DNA from: Robertkochia aurantiaca
GTDB taxonomy: Bacteria; Bacteroidota; Bacteroidia; Flavobacteriales; Flavobacteriaceae
Direction of reading: 5' to 3'
DNA length: 64,000 bases
Assembly: GCF_020166495.1 (NCBI RefSeq)
Contig: NZ_JAINZS010000005.1
Coordinates: 310,001 to 374,000 of the forward strand
Each line of letters starts with the position of its first letter. The first letter of the stretch is position 1. Below are positions 29,438-38,222 of this stretch, piece after piece. A program made the position numbers and the translations under genes. The notes beneath the pieces were generated by a model, which worked only from the letters and a program-made list of their open reading frames with translations, did no database searches and was not told the DNA's origin.

Positions 29438-31051
29438 TTATAAGGACAGTATAGTGAAGTCCTTTTTCAATGGCTCCAACTCTCTGAACAGTATCCTGAT
29501 GAATTCCTGATCATGTTCAAGATAAATGTTCGAAAAGTTTATAGATCGTTCCTGAAGGTTGCCATTCGGAAATAATTCATTTCTGAGTTCGGTCATTCGC
29601 TCCACCTGGTCAGACAATTTACGTTTCTGGGCTTTGAGCAACCGTTTCTCAAGCTTGGCAAGACCCTTCAGCTGTTTTACCTCCTGGGCTTTAACCGCAC
29701 CCAAAAATGATTTATCGGTCTTCTCGGCAAGGGAATACAACTCTTCAAACTGTTTGATCAAATGTTCTTTCTGAGGCGTAAAGTCTATATTGATATCGCT
29801 GATCTCCCTCACCTTCCTGTTGATAAAGGCATGATGATCTAAAAACAATTGCTGGTCTCCGATCTGTAGCTTCTTCAATTTATCCCGCTGTTTATCTGTC
29901 ATGATCAGCGCCGAATTTCTGAGCAACAATACCGGAAAGGTCACCTCGAAGGCATTGAATGCGTGCCTCAGCTGCAACCAGTAGGCCAGCTCTCCCCCAC
30001 CACCGATATAGCAAAGATTGGGCAATATCACCTCCTGATATAAAGGACGCATGAGAACATTGGGAGAAAAGCGCTCGGGATGCTCATGAACTTCCTTCAG
30101 CAACTGATCTTCCTTCCAGGCCTTTTCGGTATCAGTTACACCATAGCGGTCTCCGTCATGAAAAATCCGCTCCCTGAGACCGGTTTCCAGGTAGAATAGA
30201 TTGATATTTCTGGGGTTTACCTGTATGGTATAATCAGGGTCGGTCTTCTGTAGCTCAGAAATAGTCTCTGAGACCGAATTGTATGTCACCTCCTCTTTCA
30301 GCTCTTTTACCATATAGGGTTCAAAGAGCGATTTAAGTTCTTTGTTGTCGGCATCGATTATTACCAAACCGTATTCCCCGAAAAGCGCATCTGCCAGAAA
30401 ACGCGTAGCATCAGCAAGATTCGAGTGTTTGATATATGCCTGTTCGAATAAATCGAGTAGCTTTTCGGCTGAACTTCCTTTTCCAAGCTCCTGACGAAGC
30501 AATTCGCTGACCTTATCCAGTCCTTCCGTTGGGAGTCGCCCAACGGCTCCTCCTTCCTCCTCTGTACCCGGGCCGCTCCATCTGAAAGTCTTTCCGTGGA
30601 AATTAAAAAAATTGATCTCCTCAAAATCATGATCCTCGGTCGCCATCCAGTATACCGGTACGAAACGCTGATCGGGATATTCCCTTTGCAACTGATCGGT
30701 GAGCTTAATGGTAGAGACAATCTTATACAGGAAATACAAGGGGCCGGTAAAAAGATTTAACTGATGTCCGGTAGTGATGGTAAAGCAATTATCCTGCAGG
30801 AGTGCTTCAAGGTTGGCATCGGTAGCTTCTGACAGGTCCAGGTGACTGTACTGATTCCTAAGCACCCTCACCAGCACCTTCCTGTTCGCATGGTCGAAAT
30901 TCTGCCGTTTCTCTTCGATTTGCTGCCTGAAGCCGGAAAGCACCGGGAAACGGTTATAAAAAGGCTTTAATGAGTCCTTCTCCTCTATATAGTCACAGAT
31001 CAGTTTGGAAAAATAGCCCGTTTTACAGGGATCTATAAAGGTTTTTGACAT
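29438..31051 (-). CDS. bshC: Bacillithiol biosynthesis cysteine-adding enzyme BshC
   Basis: A 537-residue cytoplasmic protein that adds cysteine to glucosaminyl-malate, the last step of bacillithiol synthesis. The N terminus DPCKTGYFSKLICDYIEEKD, FTITTGHQLNLFTGPLYFLYK, VPVYWMATEDHDFEEINFF, YIGGGGELAYWLQL and the C-terminal coiled-coil end (LEKRLLKAQKRKLSDQ) follow the family closely, and length is typical. The ATG at 31051 is preferred to an upstream extension to 31108, which runs through the promoter. No bshA or bshB lies in this window. The gene implies bacillithiol as a low-molecular-weight thiol here. Confidence 0.95.
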   Translation of the reverse strand: MSKTFIDPCKTGYFSKLICDYIEEKDSLKPFYNRFPVLSGFRQQIEEKRQNFDHANRKVLVRVLRNQYSHLDLSEATDANLEALLQDNCFTITTGHQLNLFTGPLYFLYKIVSTIKLTDQLQREYPDQRFVPVYWMATEDHDFEEINFFNFHGKTFRWSGPGTEEEGGAVGRLPTEGLDKVSELLRQELGKGSSAEKLLDLFEQAYIKHSNLADATRFLADALFGEYGLVIIDADNKELKSLFEPYMVKELKEEVTYNSVSETISELQKTDPDYTIQVNPRNINLFYLETGLRERIFHDGDRYGVTDTEKAWKEDQLLKEVHEHPERFSPNVLMRPLYQEVILPNLCYIGGGGELAYWLQLRHAFNAFEVTFPVLLLRNSALIMTDKQRDKLKKLQIGDQQLFLDHHAFINRKVREISDINIDFTPQKEHLIKQFEELYSLAEKTDKSFLGAVKAQEVKQLKGLAKLEKRLLKAQKRKLSDQVERMTELRNELFPNGNLQERSINFSNIYLEHDQEFIRILFRELEPLKKDFTILSL

Positions 31052-31105
31052 AGCGTTACAGCTTATAGTTGACGGGGCCTTTTTCAGGTCACACTTCGGT
31101 GAGGT

Positions 31106-31113
31106 CAAAAATA
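31106..31113 (-). promoter_or_regulatory. -7 promoter element of bshC
   Basis: Minus-strand TATTTTTG, a perfect TAnnTTTG match, 54 bases before the bshC start codon. Confidence 0.55.
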
Positions 31114-31231
31114 AGGTTTCTGGTGTATTTCAGCGAGTGCCCCGGCCTGATAAAAATTTTAAAGATACTGTCCTTCGATCAGATGTCTTGCTAAAAATTC
31201 GTTAAGATAAAAGTCAAGAAAAATTTATTAG

Positions 31232-31239
31232 TAGTTTTG
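31232..31239 (+). promoter_or_regulatory. -7 promoter element of the M14 peptidase gene
   Basis: TAGTTTTG, a perfect TAnnTTTG match, 23 bases before the start codon; no clear -33 TTG is present. Confidence 0.45.
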
Positions 31240-31262
31240 AAAGGCTAACAAATAACAAACAC

Positions 31263-33716
31263 ATGAGAAGACTTTTATTCCTTTTCTTACTGGTAATCAC
31301 CGCAGGCTCTCAGGCACAGCAACTTCAAAGTCCGGCCGAGTTCCTCGGTTATGAACTGGGAACCGAATTCACCCGTCATCACAAAGTGACTTCCTACTAC
31401 GAACACCTGGCAGAACAGGCTCCGGAAATGGTGAAGCTCGTCCCCTATGGCGAAACCTACGAGGGGCGACCGCTTATGGCCGTGTTTATCTCAAGTACTG
31501 AAAACATGGACCAATTGGAAGACATCCGTACTGAACACATGAAGGCACTTGAGGGCAGCAGCGCTTCAGATAAAGCAATCGTATGGCTCAGCTATAATGT
31601 TCACGGAAACGAAAGTGTAAGTACAGAGGCCTCCATGATCACCGCCTACGAACTCCTTACCGGAAAAAGCGAATGGCTTGAAAACACGGTAGTTGTTATT
31701 GACCCCTGTATTAATCCTGACGGGCGTGACCGCTATGTAAACTGGTACAAACAGTTCAGAAACCACCCATACCAAACCGACCCCAACAGCAAGGAACATC
31801 ACGAGCCATGGCTGAGCGGCAGACCGAATCATTATATGTTTGACCTTAACCGGGATTGGGTTTGGCTTACTCAGGTGGAAAGCCAGCAAAGACTGCAACT
31901 CTTCAGGCAGTGGCTGCCTCACATACACGTTGACTTCCATGAACAGGGCGTCAATGAACCCTATTATTTTGCACCGGCAGCAGAACCCCTTCACGAAGTC
32001 ATTACCGATTGGCAACGCGAATTCCAGGTAACCATAGGAAAGAATCATGCCCGTTACTTTGACGAAAAGGGCTGGTTTTATTTTACCAAGGAAGTTTTCG
32101 ACCTGCTATACCCGAGCTATGGCGATACCTACCCTACCTATAACGGTGGAATAGGCATGACCTATGAGCAGGGAGGCAGCGGAAGGGCCGGACTGGGAAT
32201 TATTACCTCTTATGGTGATACCCTGACCCTGAAAGACCGGATCGCCCATCATTACACTACCGGATTATCTACCGTAGAGGTCTCATCTCAGAATGCAGGA
32301 AGGCTCAATGAAGAGTTCAACCGATTCTACCGTGAAAAGGATAACTACCAATATAAAAGTTATGTCATGCAGGGAGACTCAGACAAGCTGGAGGCACTTA
32401 CTTCCCTGCTTGATAAGCATGAGATCAAATACGGCTTTACCAACAGTGATAACGTACGCGGATTTTCCTTTGACACCCGTACCGACAGCAGGTTGCAAGG
32501 TGATGATCTGAAACTGGTAGTTCGCACAGATCAGCCACATGGAACCCTGGTCAAGGTTCTTTTTGAGCCACAAACCAAATTAAGTGATTCTCTTACCTAT
32601 GATATTACCGCCTGGTCGCTGCCCTATGCTTACGGATTAAATGCCGTGGCAAGCGAACGCCTTATCGATGTCGGCTCTGATATATCTCTGCCTGAAGCTG
32701 ATGTTCAGATAGACAGCGATGCCTATGCCTATATCACAGACTGGAACAGCATGAAAGATGCTCGATTCCTGGCGTTTCTAATGAAAGAAGGATTAAGGGT
32801 GAGGTATAACGAAGAGCCTTTTACTCTTAATGAAAAAGAGTTCGGGCGAGGGTCGCTGATTATCACCAGACTTGACAATCGAAATATTGATGACTTTCAG
32901 GTATTGCTGGAAGAAGCAGCCAATGAGTTTGGTAAGAGCATCTATTCTGCCCGTACCGGTTTTGTAGATAAAGGTCATGACCTTGGTTCTGAATCTGTAA
33001 AAATGATTCCGGATTCCAGGATCGCAGTACTTGCCGGCGGTTCTGTATCTACTCTGAACTTCGGAGAGGTGTGGCACTTCTTTGAACAGCAGCTGGAATT
33101 CCCTGTAAGTGTTCTCGACCTGTCATATTTCGAGGAAGTCGATCTGCACAAATACCAGGTAATCGTTATTCCTGAGGCTTACAGCCTGGAGGATGGAGTC
33201 AAAGACAAACTGATCTCCTGGGTGAAAGACGGTGGAAAACTGATCACTATCGGTCGGTCGGCTGGTCTTTTCACAGACACCGACGGCCTGAGCATTAAGA
33301 CTAAAGAACATGAGGAGTCTGCCGATAGTATTATGCAACCGGCAGCCTATAACTCAGGCCGACGCGATTACATTCAAAATATGATCACGGGCGCCATATT
33401 CAAAGCCAGGGTTGATAATACCGATCCGCTTGCCTATGGTTATGATGACGCCTACTACAGTCTTAAGCTCAGCGGAGGAGCCTACGAATATCTTGAAGGG
33501 AACAATGCTGTTTATATCGACAAAACAGAGATCCCTCTTTCAGGCTTTGCAGGTCACAAAGCCCAAAAGCTGCAAAAGAACAGTCTTATTTATGGTTCTG
33601 AGCGCCTGGGAAGTGGTCAGATGATCTACCTGGTCGACAATCCGCTTTTCAGAGGATTCTGGGAAAACGGAAAACTCATATTCACCAATGCCCTGTTTAT
33701 GGTGGGCAACAGGTAA
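31263..33716 (+). CDS. Exported M14 family zinc carboxypeptidase
   Basis: An 817-residue secreted metallopeptidase. The signal peptide ends in GSQAQ at residue 19. The catalytic domain (about residues 40-370) has the zinc ligands in YNVHGNESVS (HxxE) and HVDFHEQG (third His), with the general base glutamate in the GMTYEQGG region. The C-terminal 400 residues are a beta-rich extension plus an amidotransferase-like Rossmann module (RIAVLAGGSVSTLNF through VIVIPEAYSLEDGVKDKLISWVKDGGKLITIG), typical of the large Bacteroidota M14 peptidases. It likely trims C-terminal residues from exogenous peptides. It has its own -7 element and terminator. Confidence 0.92.
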   Translation: MRRLLFLFLLVITAGSQAQQLQSPAEFLGYELGTEFTRHHKVTSYYEHLAEQAPEMVKLVPYGETYEGRPLMAVFISSTENMDQLEDIRTEHMKALEGSSASDKAIVWLSYNVHGNESVSTEASMITAYELLTGKSEWLENTVVVIDPCINPDGRDRYVNWYKQFRNHPYQTDPNSKEHHEPWLSGRPNHYMFDLNRDWVWLTQVESQQRLQLFRQWLPHIHVDFHEQGVNEPYYFAPAAEPLHEVITDWQREFQVTIGKNHARYFDEKGWFYFTKEVFDLLYPSYGDTYPTYNGGIGMTYEQGGSGRAGLGIITSYGDTLTLKDRIAHHYTTGLSTVEVSSQNAGRLNEEFNRFYREKDNYQYKSYVMQGDSDKLEALTSLLDKHEIKYGFTNSDNVRGFSFDTRTDSRLQGDDLKLVVRTDQPHGTLVKVLFEPQTKLSDSLTYDITAWSLPYAYGLNAVASERLIDVGSDISLPEADVQIDSDAYAYITDWNSMKDARFLAFLMKEGLRVRYNEEPFTLNEKEFGRGSLIITRLDNRNIDDFQVLLEEAANEFGKSIYSARTGFVDKGHDLGSESVKMIPDSRIAVLAGGSVSTLNFGEVWHFFEQQLEFPVSVLDLSYFEEVDLHKYQVIVIPEAYSLEDGVKDKLISWVKDGGKLITIGRSAGLFTDTDGLSIKTKEHEESADSIMQPAAYNSGRRDYIQNMITGAIFKARVDNTDPLAYGYDDAYYSLKLSGGAYEYLEGNNAVYIDKTEIPLSGFAGHKAQKLQKNSLIYGSERLGSGQMIYLVDNPLFRGFWENGKLIFTNALFMVGNR

Positions 33717-33735
33717 AAAATCCGGAGAAGTATAT

Positions 33736-33763
33736 AAAGGCAACCTCGCGGTTGCCTTTTTTT
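33736..33763 (+). terminator. Terminator of the M14 peptidase gene
   Basis: Stem AAAGGCAACC/GGTTGCCTTT with a tight loop and seven T residues, 20 bases after the stop codon. Confidence 0.9.
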
Positions 33764-33801
33764 ATACACGCATTGCCCATTATTTGTGTATCTTTTAAGA
33801 T

Positions 33802-34431
33802 ATGCGTGAATCATTCAGTGATCTTTTCTCACAGCTTGAGAAACAGGGAAAAGGATTAAGCCGGGTTAACCTGATATATCAAGGTGATATGTCAGCAAAA
33901 GAACGCTTGCAAAACCTGGAATGGTACCTCATACAGATGTATCCGCTGAATCCAGACACCCTGCTTATCGGGGAGGCCCCGGGGTATAAAGGTGCAGCCC
34001 TGACAGGAATTCCCTTTACCAGTCCGGAAATACTGAAGACTCACAGGTTCTTTATTCCTCTCGCATTACAAAGAAAGAAGCCGGTACTTCCCACCGGAGA
34101 ACGCACTGCCAGCGTGGTATGGAATGAGCTCAACCGGTATGAGAAACTGCCCCTTTTATGGAACATCTTTCCTTTTCATCCTTATCGAAAGGGTAATAAA
34201 TCAAGCAACAGGTCCCCTATGAAAAGCGAATTGAGAAAGGGCCTTACCGTTTGTAAAGAGCTGCTGAAAATCTTCGAAATAAAAACTGTGATCACCATAG
34301 GAAAAAAATCCAGTGAAGCCCTGCAGGAAGCAGGCATTTATCATTTAGCTATCAGACACCCTTCATACGGCGGAATCAGGGAATTCAGATCGGGCCTGAG
34401 CGATAGCGGTTTTTCCCCTTTCAGGGCCTGA
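33802..34431 (+). CDS. Uracil-DNA glycosylase superfamily protein
   Basis: A 209-residue cytoplasmic protein. LIGEAPGYKGAALTGIPFTS matches the water-activating GEAPG motif of family 4/5-like uracil-DNA glycosylases, followed by NIFPFHPY in the middle and the C-terminal AIRHPSYGG, which corresponds to the DNA-minor-groove/catalytic HPS motif. No four-cysteine iron-sulfur site is evident, so it belongs to a cluster-less subgroup. It likely removes uracil from DNA, but some relatives act on other bases. The 3' end overlaps the convergent LolA-like gene by 11 bases. Confidence 0.82.
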   Translation: MRESFSDLFSQLEKQGKGLSRVNLIYQGDMSAKERLQNLEWYLIQMYPLNPDTLLIGEAPGYKGAALTGIPFTSPEILKTHRFFIPLALQRKKPVLPTGERTASVVWNELNRYEKLPLLWNIFPFHPYRKGNKSSNRSPMKSELRKGLTVCKELLKIFEIKTVITIGKKSSEALQEAGIYHLAIRHPSYGGIREFRSGLSDSGFSPFRA

Positions 34432-35077
34432 CCTCTATATCATAGGAGGTGAATTCAAGAAATATTTTACCTTCTTTAGGCCCGTCCTGTCTCATCGATT
34501 TACGATCGATTTCGGTATCACGACCCATGAAATTCAAGGGAATCCGAATTTTTTCAACCTCAAATGATACCACTACATTCCGGGGTAAAACCGCTTCATT
34601 ATCGGCATATTGCATCTCCACTTTAAAAGCTCCCTCTTTCAGGGTGTTTATGGTAGATTCTACGATACGATGCCTTTCTGTATCGATCAAAAGAGAGGCG
34701 ATGGAAAAGTCGGCCCTGTCGTCTGTTGGAATAACGTTGATATGTTTCAATGCACGCCCATCACGAATCTCTTCTCCCCGGTCAACCGTGATAAAGGGAT
34801 AACTGAACAAGGCATCCAAAGAAAAATCGAACCCCCGCTTCGGTATCATTATAAAGTCATCTGAATCAAAGGTAACCGGCTTCCCCCTGCTGTAATGAAG
34901 TGTGCCCTGCTTTTCCGGCATATTGATAAAACTGATGTCAACCTTCATTTTCACTTCTGCTGAAAAGCCGGAAATATCAGTCATTCGCTCTCTGACCTTT
35001 AAGAGATCTTTATCGATCTCCTGGGAAAGCGTCGTAACTGAACACATGAACATGAAAAAATAAAACAACCGTTTCAT
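34421..35077 (-). CDS. Exported LolA-like protein, last gene of the ABC operon
   Basis: A 218-residue exported protein with a signal peptide ending TTLSQ (about residue 19). The body (VRERMTDISGFSAEVKMKVDISF, then alternating beta strands with GKPVTFDSDDFIMIPKRG) looks like the half-barrel of LolA/LolB-type lipoprotein carriers, though the match is by pattern only. Its start overlaps the stop of the ABC permease gene by four bases (ATGA), so it is the last member of a four-gene, translationally coupled operon. It may handle a hydrophobic substrate in the periplasm for the transporter. Confidence 0.7.
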   Translation of the reverse strand: MKRLFYFFMFMCSVTTLSQEIDKDLLKVRERMTDISGFSAEVKMKVDISFINMPEKQGTLHYSRGKPVTFDSDDFIMIPKRGFDFSLDALFSYPFITVDRGEEIRDGRALKHINVIPTDDRADFSIASLLIDTERHRIVESTINTLKEGAFKVEMQYADNEAVLPRNVVVSFEVEKIRIPLNFMGRDTEIDRKSMRQDGPKEGKIFLEFTSYDIEVRP

Positions 35078-35907
35078 CCTATATCATTTTTTATGAAGGT
35101 ACGAATACCAATAAACGACAGTGCTGCTATGTAAAGACTTAATACAAGACAGTTCACCCAAATCTTCAAGTGAGGTATCTCGTACAGAAAAAAATACTGC
35201 CAGGTATCATTGAGTTTGGCAAAGAAGAACCTGTTCAACACAGACACCTTGAAATCGAATTTAAGCAATACGTTTGATATGATCAGAAAGAGCACCGAAA
35301 CGATCCAGGTTTTGAGCGTATCTTTTAAAAAGACAGCAATGGTAAGGCTGCTGAGTGAATAGAAAACCATAGGGAACATGCCGGCGATAAAGGCACTTAT
35401 GAGCCGGTTCCTGGCTTCCTGATGAGTAAAGAAATTCAGCTCATCGAGATACACCACCAGATCTCCAAAACCAAAAAAGAGATACGAAAGAGCAAAAGCA
35501 CTGACACAGAGAAACAGTACCATTGCGACCGTAAAGAGGGTGGCAATGATATACTTTGCCTGGATCAGTTTTCTTTTACTGACCGGTTGCAGCAAAATGG
35601 CTTGCAGGGTATTGTCTTTGTATTCGGTGGTCAACAGGCCGCTGATCACGATCATCAGTATGAGTGGAAAATTAAACCACATCGAATTAAGGATCAGATA
35701 GATCAGCAGATTTCCATTAAGCAGCTCTCCTTCGAAATAAAAGCTTTCCTTAAGATTGTCTAACAAGATATCGATAATGTTACTACCCTGGTAGTAGGCA
35801 CCGATAAGTACGATCACCTCAATGATAAAGATGGCAACCACGGCATACCAGGTTCGCTCCTGTTTAAAGAGTTTGTAGGTTTCGGCCCATAATAAGGAGC
35901 GCATCAT
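35074..35907 (-). CDS. ABC-2 type transporter permease
   Basis: A 277-residue inner-membrane protein with about six membrane segments. The N-terminal cytoplasmic part LLWAETYKLFKQERTWY leads into TM1; the central LLTTEYKDNTLQAILLQPVSKRKLIQAKY is the characteristic coupling-helix region of ABC-2/NatB-like permeases that contacts the ATPase. The gene lies between the ATPase and the LolA-like gene, overlapping each by four bases. The substrate is unknown; NatAB-like systems export ions, drugs or peptides. Confidence 0.9.
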   Translation of the reverse strand: MMRSLLWAETYKLFKQERTWYAVVAIFIIEVIVLIGAYYQGSNIIDILLDNLKESFYFEGELLNGNLLIYLILNSMWFNFPLILMIVISGLLTTEYKDNTLQAILLQPVSKRKLIQAKYIIATLFTVAMVLFLCVSAFALSYLFFGFGDLVVYLDELNFFTHQEARNRLISAFIAGMFPMVFYSLSSLTIAVFLKDTLKTWIVSVLFLIISNVLLKFDFKVSVLNRFFFAKLNDTWQYFFLYEIPHLKIWVNCLVLSLYIAALSFIGIRTFIKNDIG

Positions 35908-36761
35908 ACGCGACGTTCGAATAAAAGGTTAATATCTATGTTCGGAATACAGGAATGAATGAATATCCTTTCACCGGCCAGTCCTTCCACCAGCTTTCCG
36001 ATCTCCTGGGAGCTGACAACCACCTCGGCGCAATCTTCACTTCGAAATTCATGCTGATAAGATTTTAACAAAGCTGAAATCTCGAGATGAGGCGCGCAAA
36101 TTCTATAACTCCTGATACTCTCTTCTATCAATTGAGCCGTTTTACCTGATTTAATGATCTCTCCGTCATTGATCACATATAATTCATCACTGACCTGTTG
36201 AATCTGTTCAACCATATGGGAGGATATCAGTACTGCCAAGCCCTTTTCAACCGCCAGTTTCCTGACCAGTACAGTGAGCTCTTTAATACCCCTGGGATCC
36301 AACCCTGAAAAAGGCTCATCCAGGATCAAAGCTCCGGGATCGTTCAGCAACGCGATGGCGATACCCAGCCGCTGTTTCATTCCCATTGAAAAGTTACGAA
36401 CAGGATCTTTTCGGGTAACAGGAAGTCCCACCTGTTCCAACAAACCATCGAGATGCCCTTCTGATGAGGCGGCCCCCTGTATCCTTGCAAAAAGCTTCAG
36501 GTTTTCACCGGCACTCAGGTAATCATAAAAGGCCGGCTTCTCAATGATCCCGCCCAATGGTTTTACGTGGCTTTGGTCGTAGATAACCTTCCCCGTATCA
36601 GGGGTGAGCAATCCCAGCAAAATCTTAAACAAGGTGGTTTTTCCCGCTCCGTTTACGCCGAGAATACCATAGACCTTTCCTCTTTCACATCGAAGTGAAG
36701 CCCCCTTCAATGCAGTTGTTTTTCCGTAAGATTTGGAAAGATCAATCCCCTCAATAATCAT
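35904..36761 (-). CDS. ABC transporter ATP-binding protein
   Basis: A 285-residue ATPase of the CcmA/NatA subfamily. Walker A is GVNGAGKTTLFK (about residue 37), the signature is VRNFSMGMKQRLGIAIALL, Walker B is PGALILDEPFSGLDP and the H-loop is VLISSHMVEQI. A C-terminal extension of about 80 residues probably contributes to dimerisation. It pairs with the permease that follows with a four-base overlap, and its start overlaps the small membrane-protein gene upstream by four bases. Confidence 0.95.
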   Translation of the reverse strand: MIIEGIDLSKSYGKTTALKGASLRCERGKVYGILGVNGAGKTTLFKILLGLLTPDTGKVIYDQSHVKPLGGIIEKPAFYDYLSAGENLKLFARIQGAASSEGHLDGLLEQVGLPVTRKDPVRNFSMGMKQRLGIAIALLNDPGALILDEPFSGLDPRGIKELTVLVRKLAVEKGLAVLISSHMVEQIQQVSDELYVINDGEIIKSGKTAQLIEESIRSYRICAPHLEISALLKSYQHEFRSEDCAEVVVSSQEIGKLVEGLAGERIFIHSCIPNIDINLLFERRV

Positions 36762-37303
36762 AGGGCGAGGTCGATTTGTATTTTCCGGTAATCATATTTT
36801 GAGGTGTAATTTTTTTCAAGAAAGGTACGGTCCCAAAATTTCTTACGAATAATGAAGAACGGATCCTTCAACATGAAATAGGGTATATAGTGATACCATC
36901 TCACCCCCCTGGAGTGATAGAAGCTGATGACCTCATTATGGAGACCCAGTTCGCGAGCGGCTTCGATACAAGCATTCCGCTGGCACTTTGACTCAAGATA
37001 CAAGGATGCGATTCGCGTTTTAAAACCGTGTTCGAAAAACTGGTCTTTGGCGCGTTTATAGTTCTGATAACGCGACCAGCCATCGGCCATAACCAGAAAT
37101 ATGTGTACGAATGAAAAGAGAAAACAACAAAACCAGAATACCGTGATGATATTCCATCCGCCGCTCAGATAGGATTTTTTTAAAAAGAACCAGTATACCA
37201 GTGACTCCAGAATAAAAAGCACCAGGGAATAGTACAGTAAACGCCCAACCCTGAGATAGGATATGAAAAAATGTGGCTGAGGAGGGAGACGCTTCTGATT
37301 CAT
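36758..37303 (-). CDS. Unknown two-TM membrane protein, first gene of the ABC operon
   Basis: A 181-residue protein I do not recognise. It has two clear membrane segments (about residues 20-41, LLYYSLVLFILESLVYWFFL, and 53-72, IITVFWFCCFLFSFVHIFLV) followed by a basic cytoplasmic tail rich in Tyr, Lys and Arg (for example SRYQNYKRAKDQFFEHGFKTR). There is no signal peptide. Its last four bases overlap the start of the ABC ATPase gene, so it is the first gene of an operon of four; an accessory subunit or regulator of the ABC transporter is the natural guess. Confidence 0.75.
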   Translation of the reverse strand: MNQKRLPPQPHFFISYLRVGRLLYYSLVLFILESLVYWFFLKKSYLSGGWNIITVFWFCCFLFSFVHIFLVMADGWSRYQNYKRAKDQFFEHGFKTRIASLYLESKCQRNACIEAARELGLHNEVISFYHSRGVRWYHYIPYFMLKDPFFIIRKKFWDRTFLEKNYTSKYDYRKIQIDLAL

Positions 37304-37520
37304 TGTCTAAAAATGAAAAATTATGTTAAACCAAACAAATAATTGTGACGAACGGTCGACTAATTTCCCGAAAAAACAAAAAAAGATATATATCTCATTT
37401 GAAACACACATCAAAAAAGACACTCCATGTTAACTGAGTAAACACTAAAAAATTTAACTTTAAACAGAGAACCCAACATTTGAGAAAGACTTAATATCAA
37501 CATAATAAAATCATCTGTAA

Positions 37521-38072
37521 ATGAAACGATTCGCTCATCATCTGTTTCTCTGCCAACTGTTTTTAATAATACTGGTTCTCCAGTCATGCGCAAGTGGTTC
37601 AGAGATAACTCATAGCTATACAGAACGCAACTTCTCTTTTGAGCAGTATGAGACCTTTGCTTTCGCAGATACGCAGACCTCCGGTGATATCGTAGCTGAA
37701 ACCATCGACCCGAAGATCGAGCTGATCAAAAGCCAGATCACCAAAGCCCTGGAATCTAAGGGACTAAGCCGGGTAAACGACAATCCCGAACTTCTGGTAA
37801 ACCTTGGAATCGCAGTTTCTGAGCAGGTACAAACACGTCAAACCGACTTCATCACCGACGCACCCAGGTATATCGGGCAGCGGAACTACAAATGGGAAAG
37901 TGAAGAGATCCCGGTTGGAACCTATAAAAAAGGTACGCTTGATATTCATTTGGTTGATACCCGGATCGGGGAGCTTGTCTGGCAAAGAAGTGTGTCAAGA
38001 GTCATCACAGAAAACCAAAAAAACATTCCCAAAGACATCGAAGAAGCCGTGGAAAAAGCTTTCGGCCTGTGA
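37521..38072 (+). CDS. DUF4136 domain lipoprotein
   Basis: A 183-residue lipoprotein; the signal peptide ends VLQSCASG. The body matches DUF4136 by pattern: FSFEQYETFAFADTQ, then IKSQITKALESKGLSRVNDNPELLVNLGIAV, then YKKGTLDIHLVDTRIGELVWQRSVSRVI and the C-terminal AVEKAF helix. These small envelope lipoproteins are widespread in Bacteroidota and Proteobacteria and have no assigned function. The gene stands alone about 150 bases upstream of the TPR lipoprotein gene. Confidence 0.85.
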   Translation: MKRFAHHLFLCQLFLIILVLQSCASGSEITHSYTERNFSFEQYETFAFADTQTSGDIVAETIDPKIELIKSQITKALESKGLSRVNDNPELLVNLGIAVSEQVQTRQTDFITDAPRYIGQRNYKWESEEIPVGTYKKGTLDIHLVDTRIGELVWQRSVSRVITENQKNIPKDIEEAVEKAFGL

Positions 38073-38131
38073 ATGAGTCAACCAACCTGATTTCCAGGCC
38101 TTAAAGTTTTCAATTACCGAAACTTTTATTA

Positions 38132-38139
38132 TATTTTTG
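38132..38139 (+). promoter_or_regulatory. -7 promoter element of the TPR lipoprotein gene
   Basis: TATTTTTG, a perfect TAnnTTTG match, 83 bases before the start codon. Confidence 0.5.
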
Positions 38140-38222
38140 TTATAGTTATACAGCCTGTAAAACTTTCCCCAAGCACCTTACTGAACCTTGTAAGATCTGG
38201 TTGACAAAAATCACATACGAAA

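Noticed and set aside
29428-29449. Stem-loop CTGTCC/GGACAG between convergent genes
   Set aside because: Only six base pairs, overlaps the bshC 3' end and has no T run on either strand.
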